From: Oscillospiraceae bacterium
Lineage (GTDB): Bacteria; Bacillota; Clostridia; Oscillospirales; Ruminococcaceae
DNA length: 54,283 bases
Assembly: GCA_017408395.1 (NCBI GenBank)
Contig: JAFQUQ010000022.1
Span: forward strand, 1 to 54,283
Direction of reading: 5' to 3'
Shown here: one piece after another, positions 7,495 through 14,832 of the stretch
How positions within the stretch are numbered: position 1 is the stretch's first letter
How the letters are laid out: each line of letters opens with the position of its first letter
Position numbers and translations under genes: made by a program
The notes under the pieces: model-generated
Databases searched by the model: none
Told to the model about the DNA's origin: nothing
The model's input: the letters and a program-made list of their open reading frames with translations, nothing else

Positions 7495-8643
7495 ATGTTT
7501 TTTCATCATTTCAAATATGATTTTCTGACCTGTATCAGAAACAAGGGACTTATTTTCTGGCTGATACTTTTTCCGGCTGTACTCGGCACGCTTTTTAAAG
7601 TTGCTTTTTCGGGATTATATGATTCCGTAGCAGTTTTTAAGGCAATTCCTGTTGCCATTGTAACAGTTGAGGAAAATGCTGTGTTTGACGAAGTTATTTC
7701 TGCAATTTCCGATGGGGAAGAAGCACTTTTTTCAGTTACCGAAACCGATGAGACGACAGCGCTTGAACTGCTTGAAACAAAGCAGATTATGGGAATAATC
7801 TATGTTTCCGAAAAGCTTGAACTTACTGTCGGCAGTGCTGAAAAAATGAATTCATCCTCTGCAATACAGCAATCCATTATAAAGGGATTTGTTGAACAGT
7901 ACGAGATACAGAAATCAATCATTATGGATACCGTAACAAACTCGCCTGAAAAGCTTGAGTCGGTTATTGAAGCTATGTCTGCGGATATTGCACCAAACAG
8001 CAGCGTTCCTCTTACTGAAGGAAACACTGACAGTATGCTTTCATACTTCTACAATCTGATGGCGATGGTCGCATTATTCGGCTCGGTAACGGGGCTGCAC
8101 ATTGCAACTTGTTCTCAGGGTAATCTTTCTGCACTCGGCGCAAGAAAATGCTGTTCACCTGTAAACAAGCTTGTTGCTACAATAGCATCTCTCTGCGGAA
8201 GTACCCTTGCACAGAGTATCTGCACGATTATTTCCACAACCTACCTTGTTATTCTGGGTATAGATTTCGGAACACGTCTTCCGCTGGTTTATCTTGCAGG
8301 TATTGTGGGAAGCATAATGGGTGTTTCGCTTGGCTTCTTCATCGGTTCATTCGGTACAGCAAATGAAGATGTAAAGAATGGTGTTTCTATGACGATTTCT
8401 CTGGTTTGCTGTTTCTTCAGCGGACTTATGGTTTCAAATATGAAAGCGGTTGTTGCAATGTATGCACCGTGGTTTAATGAGATAAACCCTGCGGCTGTCA
8501 TTTCAGATGCTTTCTACTGCCTTAACATTTACAGCGACTATGAACGCTTTACAGAAAAAATCATTACAATGCTTGTTATGGCTGTAATTTTCACACTGGG
8601 CGGCTTTGTGCTGACAAGGAGGAAAAGATATGCAAGTCTTTAA
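7495..8643 (+). CDS. ABC-2 type permease (first)
   Basis: A 382-residue membrane protein. One N-terminal helix (about 20-40) is followed by an extracytoplasmic segment of ~150 residues, and then five or so helices from about 180 to the C-terminus, the YhgE/Pip-like ABC-2 layout. It starts 15 bases after the ATPase gene with an AAAGGAG ribosome site and overlaps the next permease by 14 bases. The substrate is unknown. Together with the adjacent two-component system it resembles an antimicrobial or lipid-targeting defence exporter (inference). Confidence 0.9.
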   Translation: MFFHHFKYDFLTCIRNKGLIFWLILFPAVLGTLFKVAFSGLYDSVAVFKAIPVAIVTVEENAVFDEVISAISDGEEALFSVTETDETTALELLETKQIMGIIYVSEKLELTVGSAEKMNSSSAIQQSIIKGFVEQYEIQKSIIMDTVTNSPEKLESVIEAMSADIAPNSSVPLTEGNTDSMLSYFYNLMAMVALFGSVTGLHIATCSQGNLSALGARKCCSPVNKLVATIASLCGSTLAQSICTIISTTYLVILGIDFGTRLPLVYLAGIVGSIMGVSLGFFIGSFGTANEDVKNGVSMTISLVCCFFSGLMVSNMKAVVAMYAPWFNEINPAAVISDAFYCLNIYSDYERFTEKIITMLVMAVIFTLGGFVLTRRKRYASL

Positions 8644-9787
8644 AACATTTATGAAAATTGCAAAGAAAAAGCTTCCGATCGTGCTTATGTATGCATGGAT
8701 ATTTATTGTTCTTCTGATTATGTTTACAGCTTACGGACCGCAGGATGTTTCATTTGAGGATAAGAGTCTTGGCGTTTCGGTTATTGACGAGGACAATACA
8801 GACGCAAGCCGTGCTGTTAGGGAGTTTATTTCAAAATCGCATAAGCTTATTGAGCTTGAAAATGATAAGGACGTAATCATTGATGCGCTTTACTATACCC
8901 GTGCGGATTATGTGCTGGTTATAAAAGAGGGCTATTCCGAAAAAATCTCAGACGGTCAGACAGACGGACTTTTTGAGAATTATAAGCTTCCCGACAGTTA
9001 TTCGGGCGTATATCTTGAAAATGATATTGACCTTTATATCCGCACGCTTACAAGCTATATCGCAGCAGGCAACGACGCTGAAACGGCTGCAGCACTTACC
9101 GCCGAAGCACTTGCTTACGAAATTGATGTAACAATAGAAACCTTCGCCGACGAAACTGACGGGGGAGCGATGAGTCAGGGAGCGTATTATTATTTCAGAT
9201 ACCTTGTATATATCCTGCTTTCCGTATTTATCACAATGCTTTCGGGTATTCTTATCACAATTTTACGCAAAGAGGTACGTGACAGATCAAATTGTTCGGG
9301 TACACCGTCATTTTCCCAGACAATGCAGATCATTGCAGGCTGTATAGTGCTTGTGCTGATACTGTGGGCAGTATTTATGATCATTGCAATGATTTATAAC
9401 GGAAGCGTACTCAGCGGAAACGAGTTATTTGCTGTGCTAAACAGCTTTGTTTTCACGCTTGTAGCAGCGGGGATTGCTATTCTTGTAGCGGCGCTTGCTC
9501 CTAACAATAATCTTGTAAACCTTATTTCAAACATTGTTTCCCTTGGAATGAGTTTTCTCTGCGGAGTTTTCGTTGACCAGAATCTGCTTGGCGGAACGGT
9601 TCTGCGTATTGCAAAATTCCTTCCTGCGTACTGGTACGTGAGAGCAAATGACATAATTGCAGGCAAATCAGAAATTGCTTTTGATTCAGGAGAAGTGATG
9701 TCCTGCATCGGTATTCAGGCAATATTTGCAGTTGCATTATTTGCGGTTGTGATACTTGTTTTCAGAACAAAGCAGACATCAAAATAA
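8630..9787 (+). CDS. ABC-2 type permease (second)
   Basis: A 385-residue paralogue-like partner with the same plan: an N-terminal helix (about 15-35), a long outside segment to ~185, then about five helices ending near residue 380. The AGGAGG ribosome site lies inside the previous gene and the starts overlap by 14 bases, so translation is coupled. It is the last gene of the exporter operon; a hairpin terminator follows at 9802. Confidence 0.9.
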   Translation: MQVFKTFMKIAKKKLPIVLMYAWIFIVLLIMFTAYGPQDVSFEDKSLGVSVIDEDNTDASRAVREFISKSHKLIELENDKDVIIDALYYTRADYVLVIKEGYSEKISDGQTDGLFENYKLPDSYSGVYLENDIDLYIRTLTSYIAAGNDAETAAALTAEALAYEIDVTIETFADETDGGAMSQGAYYYFRYLVYILLSVFITMLSGILITILRKEVRDRSNCSGTPSFSQTMQIIAGCIVLVLILWAVFMIIAMIYNGSVLSGNELFAVLNSFVFTLVAAGIAILVAALAPNNNLVNLISNIVSLGMSFLCGVFVDQNLLGGTVLRIAKFLPAYWYVRANDIIAGKSEIAFDSGEVMSCIGIQAIFAVALFAVVILVFRTKQTSK

Positions 9788-9801
9788 AATGATATAAGCA
9801 A

Positions 9802-9831
9802 AGCCGACATTCCTGAAAGGGAGTGTCGGCT
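9802..9831 (+). terminator. Terminator of the ABC exporter operon
   Basis: AGCCGACA (9802-9809) pairs with TGTCGGCT (9824-9831), with TTCC/GGGA able to extend the stem. It lies 14 bases after the stop codon. The following sequence is T-rich but not a pure T-run. Confidence 0.6.
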
Positions 9832-9890
9832 CATTCTATTTCAATTATAACGTATCTGTGCAAAAAGCCTGAGAGTTTTGGTTTATATGT

Positions 9891-9976
9891 ACGATTATAG
9901 TATAACTATGCATTATGTATAAATCAGAATTTTTTATAGATATAGCAAATTAGCGCTCTTGGTTTAAGGATGCTAA
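9891..9976. repeat. Copy 2 of the promoter/CIRCE repeat, with degenerate CIRCE
   Basis: The segment begins with the same ACGATTATAGTATAACT block as 185-275 and ends with TTAGCGCTC-N9-GGATGCTAA (9950-9976). That is a CIRCE with the 9-base spacing kept but three arm mismatches. It lies just past the 3' end of a leftward gene and after the exporter terminator, so it controls nothing obvious and looks like a decaying duplicate. Confidence 0.65.
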
Positions 9977-9991
9977 ATTTTATTAATTATA

Positions 9992-12223
9992 TCATTTTAC
10001 AATCCAATTATAAATAAATATACCTATTTCTATTGCTGAAAGTATACCCAAAATTATTGCAGGTGTCATTGAAGGAATCTGCAGTCTGTTTCCTGTATAC
10101 TGGCATAGTTCTTCCTGAGGTAAAAGATTTTTTATTTTTTGTAAATCATTATTATACTTATATTTTACATAATGTTGTATATCATTTACACTACGACGGG
10201 CACCGGATATAAAAGCAAGACAAAAAAGAATACCTATTCCGAGTATGATTGAGAAAACTACTTCAAAAAATGTGGCTAATGAAAAAATAGCAGAAAGGAT
10301 AGCGATAATACCTGCTACAAAAAATAAAAACATTTCAGCGCCAAGTAATCCCTCCCTATCAGTTGCATTAGAGTTGTTTTCATTTCTAATATAATTTTTT
10401 ATCTCTGGAGAAAGCTTTTCATCCCCAACAATATTTTTCACTTTACGGCAAAAAATTTGAACAGTTTCATCAAACCATTTGTTTGAAGCAAATTTATATG
10501 CTACAGTCATTGCTTTGTCTATATTTTTAAGATAATTTTCCAAATACTTATTGCACTTGCGTAATATATCTGAATTTTTAATCATATCTCTACATTTTTG
10601 ATCAAGATCTTTATTGTTAGTTTCAGATGATAACAAATCTTTCGCTATTCTTATTCGTGAAGCATTACTTAGAGAATAATCTTTAAAATCTATACTGCCG
10701 ACTTTTTGATCAATTATATTTTGTGCATAATTGGTTGTGTAATCATCTAAATATTTAGTATATTTTTTATATCCCGATGTGCTCTTACAAAATCTCTTAT
10801 ATTCCTTTATGTATTTTTTATCCTTTCCGCCAAAGCTTTTAACAAACGTTTCCTCGATTTGAATTCGATTTTCTTCGGAATAATCACTAAAATCCAAATC
10901 CGCTTCTTCAAAACGCTTCATAGCTTCAATACAAAGTTTTTTAGCATCCTGTTTTTCTTTTTCATCTACATAGTCTTCCCTATATTTCTTTAAAGCATTT
11001 TCTACACTGTATAATTCACCTTTTCCTCCGCAATTAAGAAAATCATAGATTGTCGACTTATTATAGAATTCCATTAATTCAACTACTTCAGCATATAAAT
11101 TAATTCTGATTTGAATATCTTCGGAAAATTTTTCGTAGTTTGAATATTCGTTTTTTAAGTCAAGAAGCTTGTTATAATCCTCTTTTACTTGTGCCAATGT
11201 AGTACTATGAGGGTATTTTTCAATATAAAAATCGTTGAGAATATTTTCAAAATTCTGATATATTGTTCCTTCAAACATATCCTCCATCCCCATAAAGGAT
11301 ATTATTTCGTTTACATGTTTAGCTTCTGAAGGTACATATCGAAGTATAGCGTTATAGCATTTGTAGTCATATGGATTTTCTTTAATAAGCTGCATAATTT
11401 TACTTGTAAAAACCTCATAAGAGATATTTTTTTTGCTATACTGTTTTTCAAGATTATTCAGCACGACACTATTGGTATCATTGCTTTTGAATTTTGCTAC
11501 TTCACTTTCAATATATTTATAACGAGGAACCCGTGTTTTTACAATAAGGGTATATTCTGTCATAATTCCGCCGATAAGCTTATTTAATGCCGAATCAAAC
11601 AGTTTAGCAAAATTATATTTTTTATGTAATTTCACAAGTTCTTTATCTATAAGCTTTTTATCATTTGAAGCGGTTATTGAATCACCAACCGATTGAATTG
11701 CCGCTACGCCTGCACCTGCCACTACTGAAGTAAGCACGGCAGACATTGCACCCTTAATACCGGCTCCGCCGAAAAACATCATATCAGCTCCCGTGTCACG
11801 GGTTTCACGCTGAATTGCTCTGTAACTTCCGAGCTTTTGAGCAGCCAAATCCAAATCATGCATATCTGAAAGATAATTTTCAAATTCACATAATGCTTCC
11901 GGAAGATGCAGTTTTATCACATCTTCTGCATCAACATCAAATATTTCATCCTGCGCAAGAATGTCTTCAAGATATGATTGCATATCATCAATACAATGCA
12001 TAAATTCCTTCAATTTATTAAAAAACATTGTATCATCGGTGATAGCTGGTCCGAAATTTTCAATGAACTTTTCTTTTATTTTAGAAAATTCAGAAAGCTT
12101 CCGATACATCTCAAAGCATATTTCGGAATTGACTGTGAAGCTTACCTTTTCACCGCACAGCGAAAAAACTTTTGATACTGAAAACAAATAGTCATCATCG
12201 TAAATTAGTTCACTTTTTAACAT
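9992..12223 (-). CDS. Large membrane-associated protein of unknown function (743 aa)
   Basis: No family was recognised. Residues 1-140 are mostly helical and acidic. Residues ~145-185 form a glycine/alanine-rich hydrophobic segment (FFGGAGIKGAMSAVL, VVAGAGVAAIQSV) resembling a membrane-inserting hairpin. Residues 220-620 are long charged helices with coiled-coil character. Two to three strong membrane helices occupy about 632-685, and one more ends the protein near residue 740. There is no cleavable signal. The gene has its own promoter (12336-12308) and an AAGGAGAT ribosome site, and is AT-rich compared with the metabolic genes. A 58-residue gene precedes it on the same strand. The glycine-rich hairpin is reminiscent of pore-forming or effector proteins, but this is only an impression. 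Confidence 0.85.
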   Translation of the reverse strand: MLKSELIYDDDYLFSVSKVFSLCGEKVSFTVNSEICFEMYRKLSEFSKIKEKFIENFGPAITDDTMFFNKLKEFMHCIDDMQSYLEDILAQDEIFDVDAEDVIKLHLPEALCEFENYLSDMHDLDLAAQKLGSYRAIQRETRDTGADMMFFGGAGIKGAMSAVLTSVVAGAGVAAIQSVGDSITASNDKKLIDKELVKLHKKYNFAKLFDSALNKLIGGIMTEYTLIVKTRVPRYKYIESEVAKFKSNDTNSVVLNNLEKQYSKKNISYEVFTSKIMQLIKENPYDYKCYNAILRYVPSEAKHVNEIISFMGMEDMFEGTIYQNFENILNDFYIEKYPHSTTLAQVKEDYNKLLDLKNEYSNYEKFSEDIQIRINLYAEVVELMEFYNKSTIYDFLNCGGKGELYSVENALKKYREDYVDEKEKQDAKKLCIEAMKRFEEADLDFSDYSEENRIQIEETFVKSFGGKDKKYIKEYKRFCKSTSGYKKYTKYLDDYTTNYAQNIIDQKVGSIDFKDYSLSNASRIRIAKDLLSSETNNKDLDQKCRDMIKNSDILRKCNKYLENYLKNIDKAMTVAYKFASNKWFDETVQIFCRKVKNIVGDEKLSPEIKNYIRNENNSNATDREGLLGAEMFLFFVAGIIAILSAIFSLATFFEVVFSIILGIGILFCLAFISGARRSVNDIQHYVKYKYNNDLQKIKNLLPQEELCQYTGNRLQIPSMTPAIILGILSAIEIGIFIYNWIVK

Positions 12224-12307
12224 AAATATATCTCCTTACATAAAAGTTTTTTCATAAAATATAGACGTACTATTTGTCATATTATACAATTTTCTGTCTG
12301 TTTTTAA

Positions 12308-12336
12308 ATTATACCATAACATTATGTATATTTCAA
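12308..12336 (-). promoter_or_regulatory. Promoter of the 743-residue protein gene
   Basis: Read leftward: TTGAAA (12336-12331), 17 bases, TATAAT (12313-12308). It lies about 85 bases before the start codon and just beyond the end of the small upstream gene. Confidence 0.7.
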
Positions 12337-12364
12337 TACCTAAAAAGCATAAATATAAATACCT

Positions 12365-12541
12365 TTAAGTATCATTTCTGAGAGCAATGGATTTTTCTTC
12401 AAGCTTTTGTACAGCAGCATTGAATTCAGCAACCTTTTCCGCAGCTCCGTCAGGAAGCGGAGTACCGTTCTCTACCATATTTCCGAGCTGTTGTGCGATA
12501 AAACTGAGATTATCAAAAAACTTGTTCATATTCTCCGACAT
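12365..12541 (-). CDS. Small protein (58 aa), unknown function
   Basis: A short ORF with ATG at 12541 and an AAGGACGG ribosome site 6-7 bases upstream. The protein is predicted to be two amphipathic helices around a PLPDGAAEK turn (residues 28-36), with no cysteine, signal peptide or membrane segment. It ends 140 bases before the 743-residue protein gene on the same strand. It has a TATAAT box at 12582-12577, preceded by the motif shared with the lipoprotein gene at 14179. The ribosome site and promoter support a real gene. Confidence 0.65.
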   Translation of the reverse strand: MSENMNKFFDNLSFIAQQLGNMVENGTPLPDGAAEKVAEFNAAVQKLEEKSIALRNDT

Positions 12542-12576
12542 AAAAACCGTCCTTACATAAGTATTTTGTTTATTCT

Positions 12577-12623
12577 ATTATAAATCAGACTCAATTGGAT
12601 TTGGTTAGCCGACAGCTATATTT
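12577..12623 (-). promoter_or_regulatory. Promoter with TAGC-N5-GCTA / AACCAAATC motif (copy A)
   Basis: Read leftward: TAGCTGTCGGCTA, then ACCAAATC, exactly 15 bases, then TATAAT (12582-12577). The -35 position has no TTGACA-like hexamer, which suggests activator-dependent transcription. Copy B at 14292-14245 has the same elements and spacing. It lies between the 58-residue gene (leftward) and the XRE regulator (rightward). Confidence 0.6.
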
Positions 12624-12691
12624 AATGCAAAAAAGATTGATTTTTTATGAGTGATAATGTTATTATAATATCAGAATTTTCTGTTACTCCC

Positions 12692-12725
12692 TAAAGATAT
12701 TTTATTATATACCATAAAGATATTT
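12692..12725 (+). promoter_or_regulatory. Direct repeats upstream of the XRE regulator
   Basis: TAAAGATATTT occurs at 12692-12702 and again at 12715-12725, offset by 23 bases (about two helical turns). A related ATATCTAAAGA follows near 12757. The repeats lie 60-95 bases before the XRE gene and may be an operator, possibly autoregulatory. Confidence 0.4.
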
Positions 12726-12785
12726 GAATAAAAGCCCGACAGGGGTTAAAGTAATAATATCTAAAGAGCAGATTGGCGGTGTAAT

Positions 12786-13136
12786 ATGAGTATCAGGCGT
12801 GAAGAATTATCATACAGAATAGGCGAGCGTATACGTGAATTCCGTGCGGAACGCAGACTCAGTCAGGAAATGCTGGCACTCAGTTCAGGTATGCATCCCG
12901 CATATCTCGGAAAAATCGAAAGGGGAGAGAAGTGTCCTACGATCGACACACTCAGCAGAATATGCGAGGGCTTGAAAATTCCTGTGCACGAGCTTCTTGA
13001 TTTTGAGCTGGAAGTCAGACCGACTTCGGGAGAAGCTTTGCACCGTATCGAAAATGCGCTTGTGGGTGTTGATGACGAAGCAGCTGTAAAAATAGCCGAA
13101 ATCGTTGAAGGTATTGCAGAGATATACAAAAAATGA
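12786..13136 (+). CDS. XRE-family (Cro/CI type) transcriptional regulator
   Basis: A 116-residue DNA-binding protein. The HTH occupies residues ~10-65, with RLSQEMLALSSGMHPAYLGKIERGEKCPTIDTL spread over the recognition region and the typical SxxYLGKIERG pattern. The remaining ~50 residues are helical and may dimerise. The ribosome site is weak (GGCGGTG, close to the ATG). It is divergent from the 58-residue gene across motif copy A and is followed by a perfect terminator. It is a candidate regulator of the two promoters that share the TAGC-N5-GCTA motif. Confidence 0.88.
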   Translation: MSIRREELSYRIGERIREFRAERRLSQEMLALSSGMHPAYLGKIERGEKCPTIDTLSRICEGLKIPVHELLDFELEVRPTSGEALHRIENALVGVDDEAAVKIAEIVEGIAEIYKK

Positions 13137-13146
13137 TGTAAAATTT

Positions 13147-13172
13147 AAAGCCGCAGAAATTTCTGCGGCTTT
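13147..13172. terminator. Perfectly palindromic terminator between convergent genes
   Basis: AAAGCCGCAGAAA (13147-13159) is followed directly by its reverse complement (13160-13172). A/T runs on both sides let it serve both the XRE gene and the leftward lipoprotein gene. Confidence 0.8.
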
Positions 13173-13213
13173 ATTGATGCATATATTCTCGTGTACGGAC
13201 ATACTTTTTATAT

Positions 13214-14179
13214 TTAATTTATCATAAAGAACGGAGTATATCTTATATGAGCCGAGACATAGTAGCCTCCTGACGGGTGTTCATCAATTCTTATGGTACC
13301 GTAAGCGTTGTCAAAGGTGTTTATGTCAAACTTGTAGGTACCGTCATCTTCAAATTCCACAACCTTGTAATCGCAGGCTGACGAGCCGTACAGCATATTG
13401 ATCTGTGTTTCATAATACAGGATATTTCCTATATCAGCACCGACGTAGCCTTCTTTATAATAATCGTAGTCTTTGCGTGTTTCAGCGTTGTCCTCTAAAA
13501 GAGTGATCGCAAGATAAGCTTCATAATCATCATGTACAAGAGCGTCAAGGTAGGTAATAAGAGTTTCGTATGTTGTGCTGTTGTAGAAGAACTGTCCCGA
13601 AACAGCGTCGCAAAGTATAGCTACCCAGAAATAACTTTTCTGATCGTAATGGAAACCGAAGCTGTCCCATATGGCTTCAGACCACACTCCGCATTCATCG
13701 CTTACATAATTAGAAATGTTACGCGGAGAGTAATTTCTGGTCTGTCCGTACAGAACGATACATTCTTCGTAAGTTACGTAATTATCATTCAGTACAGTGG
13801 CGAAATTTGAACCATTGGGACGTACTCCGCTATGAAAAACATTTTCATCTGCTGCAAACTCCTGCGTAAGCTGACGTGCGCACTGATCAAGCTCATCCGT
13901 ATTTTCAAGCTCTTCAAGCCCCGAATTTTTTCTGGCGTTGTTAAGGTCTCTGATAATAATTTTTTTGCTTTCCTCTTCAAGTTCTCTTGGAGTTTTTTCG
14001 GGACGTTTTGTTGTGGCAGCTGTTGTAGTAGCAGCTGATGTTGTTACAGTTGTAGTTTCTACCGTTGTAATTTCCGATACGGCAGTTGATGAAGTGTCAG
14101 CAGCGGCATCCTCGGTTCCCGAATTTCCGCACGCAGTAAGCATAAGCGCCGCTAAAAGTGCGATGAATATTTTTTTCAT
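13214..14179 (-). CDS. CAP/SCP-domain lipoprotein
   Basis: A 321-residue secreted lipoprotein. The N-terminus is MKKIFIALLAALMLTAC, a signal peptide with an LTAC lipobox and lipidated Cys17. A Thr/Ser/Ala-rich linker (about 20-60) follows. Residues ~70-190 match the CAP/SCP-PR1 superfamily pattern: LNNARKNSGLEEL, an HSG histidine in the NVFHSGVRPNG segment, and WSEAIWDSFGF before a FWVAILCD strand. Bacterial CAP proteins are cell-surface proteins of mostly unknown function. The C-terminal ~120 residues are a separate beta-rich region. The promoter carries motif copy B, and the ribosome site is AAAGGAGAGG. Confidence 0.85.
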   Translation of the reverse strand: MKKIFIALLAALMLTACGNSGTEDAAADTSSTAVSEITTVETTTVTTSAATTTAATTKRPEKTPRELEEESKKIIIRDLNNARKNSGLEELENTDELDQCARQLTQEFAADENVFHSGVRPNGSNFATVLNDNYVTYEECIVLYGQTRNYSPRNISNYVSDECGVWSEAIWDSFGFHYDQKSYFWVAILCDAVSGQFFYNSTTYETLITYLDALVHDDYEAYLAITLLEDNAETRKDYDYYKEGYVGADIGNILYYETQINMLYGSSACDYKVVEFEDDGTYKFDINTFDNAYGTIRIDEHPSGGYYVSAHIRYTPFFMIN

Positions 14180-14203
14180 ATAACCTCTCCTTTTATTGCA
14201 GAA

Positions 14204-14258
14204 AAAACTGCTGTAATAAATCCGATACGGTATGTATCAGGTTTATTATAGCAGTTTT
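14204..14258 (-). terminator. Long hairpin downstream of the kinase-linked HTH gene
   Basis: AAAACTGCTGTAATAAA (14204-14220) pairs with TTTATTATAGCAGTTTT (14242-14258), and an inner GATAC/GTATC stem is possible. Read leftward a T-run follows, as expected for a terminator of the HTH gene ending at 14312. The right arm overlaps the TATAAT box of the lipoprotein promoter. Confidence 0.6.
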
Positions 14259-14292
14259 AAAATAAGATTTGGTTAGCTGTCGGCTATATTTT
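14245..14292 (-). promoter_or_regulatory. Promoter with TAGC-N5-GCTA / AACCAAATC motif (copy B)
   Basis: Read leftward: TAGCCGACAGCTA, then ACCAAATC, exactly 15 bases, then TATAAT (14250-14245). The 5-base core (CGACA) is the reverse complement of the core in copy A (TGTCG), while the flanks keep the same orientation. It should drive the CAP lipoprotein gene, whose start codon is about 65 bases downstream. Confidence 0.6.
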
Positions 14293-14311
14293 TTGATAAA
14301 TATTCATAGGC

Positions 14312-14743
14312 TTATTCAAGAGGTCTCAAGCCCTGTTCAAAGAGTACGCAGTTGGTTTGGTTGAAACCGCCGCCGTTTTTCAGTGAATAAATAATTGCGG
14401 CATCACGCAGATCACGTGCATAAAGAGGACGCAGTCCCGCATATTTAAGAAGCTTCTGCATCTGGTCAAAATCAAGCTCCATACCGAGAGCAATGGATAT
14501 GAGCTTGTCACGGGATGGGATTTTACGGCCTTCAAAAATCTGATAAACATACGCACGGTTAAGATTTGTGCGTTTGATAATATCGGACTTTTTACAGCCT
14601 GTTTCAGTTATGAGTGAGTTGAGATAATCAGCAATTTTGCTGTCGGAAATAAGTTCTTCGCCGTTTTTTTCTATGTAGTCGCTGAAATTTTCAATGTCGG
14701 AAAGCTGGTTTTCAAGTTCATCTGTTTTTATATTTTTGCACAT
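14312..14743 (-). CDS. Helix-turn-helix protein linked to a Ser/Thr kinase
   Basis: A 143-residue protein. Residues ~40-95 form an XRE-like HTH (KSDIIKRTNLNRAYVYQIFEG, then PSRDKLISIALGMELD). It continues with the pattern QKLLKYAGL ... DLRDAAIIYSLKNG ... NCVLFEQGLRPL. The same succession is found in the C-terminal ~110 residues of the macro-domain protein at 2762-3766 ([35 protein letters not shown]). It is divergent from a membrane Ser/Thr kinase across 89 bases that contain a palindrome overlapping both promoters. It may be the kinase's DNA-binding output or substrate (inference). Confidence 0.82.
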   Translation of the reverse strand: MCKNIKTDELENQLSDIENFSDYIEKNGEELISDSKIADYLNSLITETGCKKSDIIKRTNLNRAYVYQIFEGRKIPSRDKLISIALGMELDFDQMQKLLKYAGLRPLYARDLRDAAIIYSLKNGGGFNQTNCVLFEQGLRPLE

Positions 14744-14776
14744 AATTTTATCTCCGTTTGCATTTTTTTACTTTTT

Positions 14777-14794
14777 ATGATAATATAATATCAT
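14777..14794. promoter_or_regulatory. Palindromic operator within divergent promoters of HTH and kinase genes
   Basis: ATGATAATATAATATCAT has 6-base inverted arms ATGATA/TATCAT. The leftward promoter is TTGATT (14813-14808), 17 bases, TATTAT (14790-14785). The rightward one is TTTGCA, about 16 bases, GATAAT. Both -10 boxes lie inside the palindrome, so a bound protein would block both genes. Confidence 0.55.
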
Positions 14795-14832
14795 CATTTA
14801 AATAAAAAATCAACTCTTTTAAGGATTATGTT

